Shown piece after piece: positions 29,173 to 37,383 of a stretch of DNA of 64,000 nt. A program made the translations under genes and the position numbers. Source of the stretch: Desulfuromonadaceae bacterium. Lineage in GTDB: Bacteria; Desulfobacterota; Desulfuromonadia; Geobacterales; Pseudopelobacteraceae. Positions within the stretch are counted from its first letter, which is position 1, and the number at the start of each line of letters is the position of its first letter. The notes beneath the pieces are model-generated. The model ran no database searches. It saw nothing but the letters and a program-made list of their open reading frames with translations, and was not told the DNA's origin. The stretch spans positions 50,448 through 114,447 of the forward strand of contig JAQTZV010000018.1 of NCBI GenBank assembly GCA_028687585.1. The letters run 5' to 3'.

Positions 29173-30132
29173 GTGGACGTGCTAAGTGACATCCTCGCTT
29201 CCGTATCGATGAAATTCAGCATGATTGGGACGGTACGTCTCTCGGAACCTGTAGCGCTCCAATGGTTTGGCGCACACCCGGACGAACCGACGGCGACCTG
29301 CCTCAGTCTGGTCGAGGGGGAACCCCTCTGGTTGTCCGATCGCAGTCGAGTTCGGCTGCAGATGAAGGCAGGGGACACCCTCTTTCTCACCAAGGATGCC
29401 GACATCGTCTTGTCCAGCCACGGTGAAGCGGAACCAGCCAACATACCGTTCATCTGGGAAAAACTCGGCCTCCCCCCTCCTTCCCTTGACAACAGGCAGC
29501 CCGCCCCCGTGCGTATCAAGTGGGGTGGAGGCGGCAGAGAATCGCTACTCCTCGTCCTTGCTTTCGGCATGGACGGCGGCCAAGAGCACCCTCTCGTGGG
29601 CGCCTTGCCGGCCGTCTCTCTCTTACGCGCCGAAGAAGGGCACTTTTCCCCATGGATCGCTCCAGCCACAGAGTTCCTCGCCTTGGAGGAACACAGCGCG
29701 CAGCCGGGTTTCGCAGTCACTGCGCGTGTGCTGGCGGAGTTGATTTTCGTAAGTTATGTTCGCACTCTGGTGCTAAGAACCGACACCGCGCCAATCGGCT
29801 GGCTCAAGGGACTGACGGATCAGAGGCTGGCACGGGCACTGGCCGCCTTGCACAGAAACCCTGCGAATCAATGGACGGTAGCAAGTTTGGCTGAGGTAGC
29901 GTGCATGTCGCGCAGCTCATTTGCCTTGCGTTTTGCCGATCTCGTCGGTCAGTCACCCATCGAATATCTCACTTCCTGGCGCGTGTATTTGGCGCGCCAG
30001 CGTCTAAAAGAAGGCAATTGCAAGGTAGCGCGATTGGCCGAAGAGCTCGGTTACACCTCGGAGGCCGTCTTCAGACAGACCTTCAAGAGACACACAGGGG
30101 TCTCCCCCAGTCGTTTCGCCGCCGATCGATGA
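29173..30132 (+). CDS. AraC family transcriptional regulator (cupin-type N-terminus)
   Basis: 319 aa; C-terminal WTVASLAEVACMSRSSFALRFADLVGQSPIEYLTSWRVYLARQRL...FRQTFKRHTGVSPSRF. Confidence 0.93.
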   Translation: MDVLSDILASVSMKFSMIGTVRLSEPVALQWFGAHPDEPTATCLSLVEGEPLWLSDRSRVRLQMKAGDTLFLTKDADIVLSSHGEAEPANIPFIWEKLGLPPPSLDNRQPAPVRIKWGGGGRESLLLVLAFGMDGGQEHPLVGALPAVSLLRAEEGHFSPWIAPATEFLALEEHSAQPGFAVTARVLAELIFVSYVRTLVLRTDTAPIGWLKGLTDQRLARALAALHRNPANQWTVASLAEVACMSRSSFALRFADLVGQSPIEYLTSWRVYLARQRLKEGNCKVARLAEELGYTSEAVFRQTFKRHTGVSPSRFAADR

Positions 30133-30243
30133 GCGCGGTCGGCAGTCTGCTGGGCAAACAGAGATTAGATTGGATGAGGGTGACAGCGTGCCGCCCGAGT
30201 GACCGACATGATGAACGGCGGACTGGGATTCGTTGTCGGGAGG

Positions 30244-30275
30244 CTGCCCCTGAACCGCTCAGGGTTCAGGGGCAG
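30244..30275. terminator. probable bidirectional terminator hairpin between convergent genes
   Basis: CTGCCCCTGAACC-gctcag-GGTTCAGGGGCAG 13-bp perfect stem; weak U tract. Confidence 0.5.
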
Positions 30276-30304
30276 GTTAAGGTAGTGACGGCGGCGATCG
30301 TTCG

Positions 30305-31069
30305 TCAGGCCTTAGCCGCCTTCACCGTCCAGTGGCGCCTGAGGTGGCGGGGATTTTCCAACTCGTCCACGATCGCGACTGCCAGGTCCTCGATGGAAAT
30401 CCCTGCGGGGACTCCGTCCTCCATGAGGAGCTCTTCGCCACCGAGTACGTAGCGCCCCGTCCGCTCTCCCGGCATCAGGTTTGCCGCAGGCGACAAAAAG
30501 GTCCAGTTGAAGCCGGTGTCGTGCTCGAACAACAGCCAGGCGATGCGCGCCGCCTGCGGGACGACCTTCAGGTGGTCTTCGATAAAGCGCCGGTAATCCT
30601 CCTCGGAAGAAAGGCTGAGGTTGGTGGCTTTGGTGAACCATTCCTTCAGTTCCGCAGGAGCGGAGTCCAACATCTTCCGCATGGCCTGTCCATCGTCGAC
30701 CAGCTGAACTCCCGGCGCGACGTACAAGCTTCCGCATCCACCCACGTACAGGAACTGTTTCAGGCGGGCCTGCTTCGCGGCGGCAATCATGACGCGGGTC
30801 GCTTCCACGATGGCCTTGTAGGGGTTGGCATCCACACCAGGGTCGTGCCCTACGTTGTAGGCGCTGACCACAGCCTCATGAGGTGCCAGTACTCCGGTCA
30901 GAGCCGGCAGGTCCATAACATCCGCCGCGCGCAGCGTCAATCCCGGCTGCGCCTTCAGCTTCTTTTCAGGGTTGCGGGCAATCGCGGTCACCGCGTGACC
31001 GCGCCGCAAGGCTTCCGATACGACCCGCGAACCTACGTTGCCGGTCGCTCCAATTACTGCCAGTTTCAT
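30305..31069 (-). CDS. NAD(P)-dependent oxidoreductase, atypical SDR/NmrA-like
   Basis: MKLAVIGATGNVGSRVVSEALRRGHAVTAIARNPEK. Confidence 0.88.
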   Translation of the reverse strand: MKLAVIGATGNVGSRVVSEALRRGHAVTAIARNPEKKLKAQPGLTLRAADVMDLPALTGVLAPHEAVVSAYNVGHDPGVDANPYKAIVEATRVMIAAAKQARLKQFLYVGGCGSLYVAPGVQLVDDGQAMRKMLDSAPAELKEWFTKATNLSLSSEEDYRRFIEDHLKVVPQAARIAWLLFEHDTGFNWTFLSPAANLMPGERTGRYVLGGEELLMEDGVPAGISIEDLAVAIVDELENPRHLRRHWTVKAAKA

Positions 31070-31111
31070 AACATCTCCTCCTTATTCTTCATCTTTAGTT
31101 CGCACATCTCT

Positions 31112-31393
31112 TCAACTAAATCCGTTCCTTTCGAATCGACCAAAACCGGTGGCGATCAGGCATGGTATTTGCGGACAGAGTGGAACATCGCGCGCGTTTT
31201 CAACCGGAGCCCTCAGGACGTCGCCGGTCATGTTAACGGCCGGGAAATATCGGCCTTCTTTCCTCGCTAAATCGAGCATCACTCCCTTCCGACCTACCGT
31301 TGTGCGGAGCGCGGTAAAGAGAGCCGCCTCATGGCTCACTCCGTCCGCCTCGCTCATGTCATGGTTGATTTTGACCGCCTCTTACCGTGCACG
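31112..31393 (-). pseudogene. probable remnant of enoyl-CoA hydratase C-terminus
   Basis: *EAVKINHDMSEADGVSHEAALFTALRTTVGRKGVMLDLARKEGRYFPA resembles crotonase C-termini (K-AVN-G--M---DGL--EA-LF--L--T---KEGM-AF--KR-P-F); N-terminal part absent. Confidence 0.4.
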
Positions 31394-31512
31394 ACCGCGA
31401 TGACACCGTTTCGGCTCATGGTACGGCAGGGCCAGCAACCTTTTCCAGCCATTGGATCCGGCGCCCCCCCTCGACCAGGCACTGCCTCAGGAGCAATGAC
31501 CCCGGCATAAGT

Positions 31513-32763
31513 TCACACCGAGTACTTATGAACCGACTGAAACATGGCTCGTACATTCTCTACCGGAGCTTCATCGGGTATTCCTATTGATCCATCCAGA
31601 ATAAATCCGCCATCCTTGCCGACCTTCTCGATAAGGCGGCGGCATTCCGCATCGACCTGCTCGGGAGTCCCTGTCGTCAGCAGCGAAGCCGGGACGTTTC
31701 CGCGTAGACAGACCGTTTTACCCAGCACCTCTTTGGCTTTGACAAGATCGGTGTGCTCAAACCAGTAGACGGCCTTGCCTGCCGGGATATCACCTATGAT
31801 TTCCAGACGGCTGGTGCAGTTCGCTTCCCACAACACGACCGGAATCAGATCATTCTCGATTAAACCGAGTAGCAGCCGCTGAAATGTCGGCCACCAAAGA
31901 GTTTTAAACTGCTGCACAGACATGAATCCATCCGGCCCCCAGTGGATGGGGATAAAGACAAATTTGTTGCCGGTCATCCGTGCCGCGCCGATTGCTCCGC
32001 GCAGCAAAAATACCAACACCTTTTCCATCGCTTCGATTAGTTTCTCAGGACGACGGCGAATATCGGTCAATATCCCTTTGGCCCCACGGAAATAATCTCC
32101 GAAAAAATCGAGCGGTGCAGGCGCTACTGCACCGAATGACTCGGGATACCCCTGAGCGGTCATTTCTTGACCAAAAGTCATACATTTCATCATCAGACTT
32201 TGAGCTTCCTGAGCCGCCTTCTGAATAGCTTCAAAAGAGCGGGCAATCTCTGGATTGGCCAACTGGGCGACAAGCGGGCCTGAAGCTATAGTCACATACA
32301 TGTTGCCGGGCAATACCGGGAAATGCGCAAACCCCTCATAAGCCTCGGCAACGCGAGGCATGTATTTGTTAAGATAGAATCCGGTCGGGTCAAAGATGAA
32401 ATCATCGTACTCATCTGCCGTCATATACTCCTTATCCAGAAACTGAAAAGAGTGGTTGTCGCTGACTCCATGCCCCGGCCACTGCAACTGTTTATAGCCG
32501 GTAGCGTCAAGCGACGGTCCCAGCATGGTCAGAAACGGCGAGATATATGAATCAGGATCCAATTCGATTACCGCTTTGCGCATGAGGTTGCAGGAGGTGT
32601 TATAGTCGTAGAAAAGATCTCGACAGCTGACGCCGCCATATTTTGCCAACCAGAAGGTGGCGAAGAAGGAGGTGGGGACCCGATCGGTCGGACGCAATTC
32701 AACGGCATCCATGATGCGTTTCGATTTTTCGGTGTAACGGGTTTCTCCGGTGATATCGGACAT
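31513..32763 (-). CDS. uroporphyrinogen decarboxylase-family (UROD/MtbA-like) methyltransferase
   Basis: 416 aa; VIELDPDSYISPFL, HWGPDGFMSVQQFKTLWWPTFQRLL, GGFILDGSIGIPDEAPVENVRAMFQSV. Confidence 0.85.
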   Translation of the reverse strand: MSDITGETRYTEKSKRIMDAVELRPTDRVPTSFFATFWLAKYGGVSCRDLFYDYNTSCNLMRKAVIELDPDSYISPFLTMLGPSLDATGYKQLQWPGHGVSDNHSFQFLDKEYMTADEYDDFIFDPTGFYLNKYMPRVAEAYEGFAHFPVLPGNMYVTIASGPLVAQLANPEIARSFEAIQKAAQEAQSLMMKCMTFGQEMTAQGYPESFGAVAPAPLDFFGDYFRGAKGILTDIRRRPEKLIEAMEKVLVFLLRGAIGAARMTGNKFVFIPIHWGPDGFMSVQQFKTLWWPTFQRLLLGLIENDLIPVVLWEANCTSRLEIIGDIPAGKAVYWFEHTDLVKAKEVLGKTVCLRGNVPASLLTTGTPEQVDAECRRLIEKVGKDGGFILDGSIGIPDEAPVENVRAMFQSVHKYSV

Positions 32764-32766
32764 GGA

Positions 32767-33417
32767 TTATTCTCCTCCTGTGGTGGATTTACGACAAAAA
32801 TTGACTGCATCGACTGCATTCAAACCGTATGCATCAGCCCCGGTATAGGCACGGATCGTCTCGTCGATCTGACCGCCACCAATCTGAATCTTCAAACCAT
32901 TTCGCAGGCCAGAGACCTCGATGGCCTCGATGGTTTCTTTCATGGAATCGAAGGCCAATGTCAGGAAACCGCTCAGGCAGATCACCTGCGGTTGGAAGGC
33001 TTGTATCTCGTCCAGGAAGGTGGACACCGGCACATCGATGCCGATATCCTTTACCTCGAAGCCGTTGATATCCAGCATAAAGGTAACAATATTCTTGCCG
33101 ATGTCGTGCAGGTCACCATGCACCGTTCCGATCAGTACCTTACCGAGTTTTCGGGACGGTTTGTTAGGTGAATCGATGATAAGCGGTTTTGCCATGACAC
33201 CGATCTGATCGAGCACTTCACCGGCCAGGATCAATTCTGGCAGAAAATACTCACCCTCCTCGAAGCGTTTACCGACGATGTCCATTGCCTCCCGGCAGAG
33301 TGCAAGCACCTGTAATGGGTCTACACCGCAATCCAGCAGCTCTTTCGCTAATGCCAGTGCATCGTCTTCCTCCATGTCAGCTACCAGGTCAATAAGACGC
33401 TTTTCATTTTCATCCAT
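32767..33417 (-). CDS. corrinoid (B12-binding) methyltransferase protein, MtbC/MtaC-like
   Basis: GTVHGDLHDIGKNIVTFMLDINGFEVKDIGIDVP (DxHxxG); B12-binding-2 helical N-terminus. Confidence 0.92.
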   Translation of the reverse strand: MDENEKRLIDLVADMEEDDALALAKELLDCGVDPLQVLALCREAMDIVGKRFEEGEYFLPELILAGEVLDQIGVMAKPLIIDSPNKPSRKLGKVLIGTVHGDLHDIGKNIVTFMLDINGFEVKDIGIDVPVSTFLDEIQAFQPQVICLSGFLTLAFDSMKETIEAIEVSGLRNGLKIQIGGGQIDETIRAYTGADAYGLNAVDAVNFCRKSTTGGE

Positions 33418-33425
33418 GCTCAACC

Positions 33426-34748
33426 TCACTTTAAGTTTATTTCCATCCTATGCACTGGCGCCGCCACGCACAGCAAGCAGACCAGGCCGACGGCAGCGGC
33501 GCAGAGCGCGAGCAAAAAGGCGATATGATAGCTTCCGGTGGCATCGTAGATCGTCCCGGCAATGAAGGCCCCGAAGTTACCGAGGGCACTGACAATCATC
33601 ATGAGCCCCATGATCTTCGGGTACTCCCTACGCCCGAAATAGGAGGAGGTAAGCGTCATCCACCCCACCATGGTGGCGCCGTTTCCGAGACCGAAGACGA
33701 TGGAGTAGACAAAGGCGACAGGTGCGGTGACGGTGAAGCGCAGCATCACCATGCTCAGGAGCAGGACACCAGCGGCGACAACCGCGAGATGTTTCATGTC
33801 GAAGCGTAACGCCAGGGCTCCGATGACGACGTTTCCCAAGGTCCCGGTCCCGGCCATAACGCCCAGAGTGGCGGCCGCGGTCCCGGCGCCGATCCCGATT
33901 CCCTCCAGGAAGGCAACCTGGTGGGTAAAAATAACCGACATAATGAACATCGACATGGTGGCGGCTGTCACCACCAGCCAGAAGGCTCGCGTCTTCACCG
34001 CCTCCTGCACGGAAAAATCAACTGATGTCAGGTACTGCTGCGTCCTCAGGAGCGCCCTCGGCTCCTCGACTTCTGCAACGACATTCCCGTCCGGAACCTG
34101 ACCGAGTTCCTCCGGGGTATCTCTGACAAACATGAAGGGAACGACGACGGCCAGCACAAGGGCGAGGCAGGCCAGGGCCTGGTAGGCCACGCGCCAGCCG
34201 AGGTTGGTAATGATCGCCATGAGTGCCGGGATCAAGATAATCCCCCCGCAGCCCCCGGAAGCTACGATCCCCCCCAAAGCCACCGCCACCTTCTTCCGAA
34301 ACCAGTTGGTAGCGACTGTGGTCGCCGCAAGCGTTCCTCCGAGGCCGGTTCCGATCCCGAGGAGCCCACCGTAGGCCAGGTACAGTTGCCAGGGTTTATT
34401 GTGAAAAGCCAGCAGCAGTAACCCCATCACCGTCAAGATGTTGCCGAGATAGAGCGCCTTGCGGGGACCGTATTTTGCGATAAACATGCCGGCCAGCGGA
34501 GCGGAGAGACTCATTACTACCGTAAGTGCAGTTGCGGCACCGGAGACCACCCCCCTGCTCCAGCCGAACTCGCGACAGATCGAAGGAATGAAGGCACCGA
34601 AGGAGAAAAGGACTCCCCCAGCGACCACGAAAATTACAAGTGAGCTAGCCGACAACGATTTCCAGCCGTAAAATCTAACCGCAGCAGCCTGATTCGCCAC
34701 CAGTGCAACTTCGCCGGCAGTGTCACCACCAACAGATGGTTTCTCCAT
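33426..34748 (-). CDS. MFS transporter (OFA/monocarboxylate-like)
   Basis: 440 aa, 12-TM pattern, YGPRKALYLGNIL, FGLGNGATMVGWMTLTSSYFGRREYPKIMGLM. Confidence 0.9.
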   Translation of the reverse strand: MEKPSVGGDTAGEVALVANQAAAVRFYGWKSLSASSLVIFVVAGGVLFSFGAFIPSICREFGWSRGVVSGAATALTVVMSLSAPLAGMFIAKYGPRKALYLGNILTVMGLLLLAFHNKPWQLYLAYGGLLGIGTGLGGTLAATTVATNWFRKKVAVALGGIVASGGCGGIILIPALMAIITNLGWRVAYQALACLALVLAVVVPFMFVRDTPEELGQVPDGNVVAEVEEPRALLRTQQYLTSVDFSVQEAVKTRAFWLVVTAATMSMFIMSVIFTHQVAFLEGIGIGAGTAAATLGVMAGTGTLGNVVIGALALRFDMKHLAVVAAGVLLLSMVMLRFTVTAPVAFVYSIVFGLGNGATMVGWMTLTSSYFGRREYPKIMGLMMIVSALGNFGAFIAGTIYDATGSYHIAFLLALCAAAVGLVCLLCVAAPVHRMEINLK

Positions 34749-34800
34749 AAGCTCTCCCCCCTTTTTTGCCCGCGCCCAGCGTGACCCGAATGGCTTTTTA

Positions 34801-34818
34801 TGACTGAAATTTCAGTCA
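34801..34818. promoter_or_regulatory. perfect palindromic operator TGACTGAA-AT-TTCAGTCA upstream of MFS/corrinoid operon
   Basis: Perfect 8+8 inverted repeat downstream of a minus-strand TTGACA-type promoter. Confidence 0.8.
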
Positions 34819-34944
34819 TACTGATTTTTACATCACACATAGACAACTTGTCAAACGTTATTTTATATTCGCCTATCTATAAGGTCGCTTACTGCTGCTG
34901 TCGTACCTGACCGGACCACACTGGCTACAACGTGCATTTTATAT

Positions 34945-34962
34945 TGACTAAGTTTTCAGTCA
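34945..34962. promoter_or_regulatory. operator-like palindrome TGACTAAG-TT-TTCAGTCA upstream of MerR-TetR gene
   Basis: Two mismatches in the left arm; right arm perfect. Confidence 0.65.
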
Positions 34963-35020
34963 CTGCTATGCACGATACGTATTGCGCAGGCCAGACCAAA
35001 ATGCAGGGGAGGTGCCTCTT

Positions 35021-35944
35021 TTGAAGAAAAAACAGCCGTCGCCGATGAAAATCGCCGAATTGTGCCTTGACTCGGGGTTAAGCAAACCCACCATCCTTAA
35101 TTACCTCAAGATGGGACTGCTGCCTCCGGCAGTGCAAGTTGCCTCCAATCTGCATCTCTACGATGCTACCCACCTGGAAAGACTCAGGGAGATTCGCCGT
35201 TTGCAGGAAGAGAAGGGCCTCTCCCTTCCCCAAATCAAGGAAGCCCTGGAGACCGGCCGTATCCCGGAGAAACCGAGATTCCTCAATTCCAAGCTCCCGA
35301 CACCCGAAAGCCCATCTCAGGAGGTTGATCCAGAGACCCAGAGACGGCTGCAAATTCTGGATATCGGTATCAGGCTGTTCTCAAAGCACGGCTATGGGAG
35401 CGTGAAAATCGGGGACATCACCGATGCAGCGGGTATTGCCAAAGGAACCTTCTACCTTTACTTTCTCAACAAAAAAAATCTCCTTAACCAGTGTTTCTCG
35501 CACATCAGGGAACTGCTCATCGCGGAGAACAGCAGCGAACCGGTGCTAAAGGAACCTGACATCGTCCTAAGGATGAGAAACCGCTGGCTCGATATCCGGA
35601 TAGCCTACCCGCATATAGAGCAATTCACACAATTGCTACAGGTGAGTTCAAACTCCGACGATGCCGAGATACGGGAGAAGGCGCTGGAGTGCTATAATGC
35701 GCTGGTCCAAGGCTTGATCAGCGACATAACGGAAACCAAGGAAAATGGATTGCTGTCTGCCGACCTGGACCCGAAGCTGGCCGCCTACGCAGTAACCGGA
35801 GTTTTTCATTCCATGTCCTTCTGGATGGACAAAGGAAGTATTTCCATGGAAGTCGCGGCCGTCGCTGTCGAGAAGTTCACCAGGGGGATTCTGTTCCCAC
35901 CGGCCAAGTCCCGAGTTCCTGAGCAAACGGTAATAAAGCGATGA
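35021..35944 (+). CDS. hybrid regulator: N-terminal MerR-like HTH plus TetR/AcrR domain
   Basis: TTG start with GGGGAGGTG RBS; MKIAELCLDSGLSKPTILNYLKMGLLPPAVQVASNLHLYDATHLERLREIRRLQEEKGLSLPQIKEAL then IRLFSKHGYGSVKIGDITDAAGIAKGTFYLYFLNKKNLL. Confidence 0.88.
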   Translation: MKKKQPSPMKIAELCLDSGLSKPTILNYLKMGLLPPAVQVASNLHLYDATHLERLREIRRLQEEKGLSLPQIKEALETGRIPEKPRFLNSKLPTPESPSQEVDPETQRRLQILDIGIRLFSKHGYGSVKIGDITDAAGIAKGTFYLYFLNKKNLLNQCFSHIRELLIAENSSEPVLKEPDIVLRMRNRWLDIRIAYPHIEQFTQLLQVSSNSDDAEIREKALECYNALVQGLISDITETKENGLLSADLDPKLAAYAVTGVFHSMSFWMDKGSISMEVAAVAVEKFTRGILFPPAKSRVPEQTVIKR

Positions 35945-36153
35945 GGGCGGCACGGAACCGCGGAACTACAGAGGGTTAAGCCCGCTCAGTAGAGAACCGG
36001 GGGTAACCTACTACAGGAAAAACCGGCGAGGTGATAAAGTGGCAAGCACAGCGCGGCCCGGAGACGACAGTCCCCACGGCCGCAGCTTGTCTCACCTACA
36101 CTACCGTCGCCTGCTGCGGAACCGTCCCGCCGCGCGCTGCGGCGGTTGCCTGG

Positions 36154-36545
36154 CTACCAGAGAAGGGTGTCCGAAAGCCGCCGTCGATTGGCTCCCAAGA
36201 GGAAAAGCCAGCTATCATCAAGCAGGGTCCGCGCATCGTCCCCGGACGTTTCCTCCAGCCGGCTTTGCAACTCGATCAGCGCTTCCCTCAAACCGTCGAG
36301 GGTTTCCTCCAGCGCGCTGACATGCAGATATCCTCGTTGTGCCTCGGCACGGGCCAGCGACGCCGAAAGTCTCGACTCAAGCGTCTCGGGGACCAACTCC
36401 GCCCCCCGGCGCAAAAGTCCCATCAACTGCTCAATCTCAGAGGCCCGCATACTTGCAGCCTCGTCCAAGTCGCGCCGCACGCGGACGCCAGTCAGGCAGT
36501 AAGGCCCAGGCCAGATCCTCCAGGAATCTGATCTGGTATGCCAGA
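36154..36545 (-). pseudogene. degraded DUF6285-like gene with remnant of APH-like kinase
   Basis: RRDLDEAASMRASEIEQLMGLLRRGAELVPETLESRLSASLARAEAQRGYLHVSALEETLDGLREALIELQSRLEE parallels 21284-21733; other frame HLAYQIRFLEDLAWALLPDWRPRAA parallels kinase HLGDPLEDLAWALMRDWRPSAA. Confidence 0.7.
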
Positions 36546-36890
36546 TGATGAAACGATGGCTCTCATTCCAGACGAAGTACCCGCATTTCCCCGGCATCAT
36601 CGGGCTCCTTCAGACCTACCAGCAATCCGAGGATCCCATGATCCGAAAAAGAGCTGTGAATGCCCACACCGAAATCATCAAGCCAGTCAGAGAGGACATA
36701 AAAAAGGCCCCAGATGAAGGCGTCATTGCGCCGTTGGACCCGGAGTTGGTCGCCCACGCGGTTCTTGGCATCATGCAGAATACCGCCCTGAGGCTGAATT
36801 AGGACAGTACCTATACGTTAGAACAGGCCACTGATGTCTTGAAAGAGCTCATAAGACGAGTGCTCCAGCCGCTAGTCAGAAAGTCTTGAA
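36545..36890 (+). pseudogene. TetR C-terminal (ligand-domain) fragment with frameshift
   Basis: MMKRWLSFQTKYPHFPGIIGLLQTYQQSEDPMIRKRAVNAHTEIIKPVREDIKKAPDEGVIAPLDPELVAHAVLGIMQNTALRLN then +frame DSTYTLEQATDVLKELIRRVLQP, parallel to the C-terminus of 35021-35944. Confidence 0.7.
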
Positions 36891-36949
36891 ACACGGGCAG
36901 ACCCAGAGGTCTCCCTTCAACTCACGCTGGGAAACGCGCTTGAGGATAC

Positions 36950-37262
36950 CACCTGTACGTCGCTGAAGGCGAGCAGGGTCATTGAGGAGGGCACCGACGT
37001 CATCCGGAAAAAGTCGATTGAATCGTATAATGCGGTTATAATGCCGACAATGGATGATCAACGGGAAGCACAGAAAGAAGTATCGCGTTGGCAATGGAAC
37101 CGGAAATTGTCGCTTATGCCATAATTGGCATTATGGAAAACATCACTTTTCGTTTAAACCAGGATAATAAGTATTCGATTGAAATGGGTGCGAAGGCTAT
37201 CGAAGATTTATTTCGACTTATTCTTATGCCACAACCATACGTTGCAAGTGATGGCCTATAAG
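36950..37262 (+). pseudogene. second TetR C-terminal fragment with frameshift
   Basis: GTDVIRKKSIESYNAVIMPTMDDQ... then shifted frame ALAMEPEIVAYAIIGIMENITFRLNQDNKYSIEMGAKAIEDLFRLILMP. Confidence 0.65.
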
Positions 37263-37383
37263 TACAGCAACCCACAACGGAGAAAGTTGAGTTACAACTA
37301 ATTTTACACCATAATCTGTTCCTCCCATTATCCGATTTGGGGAGCCAACAAAAATAGCGTTTTTATTTGGCATTGGTTCCCGA

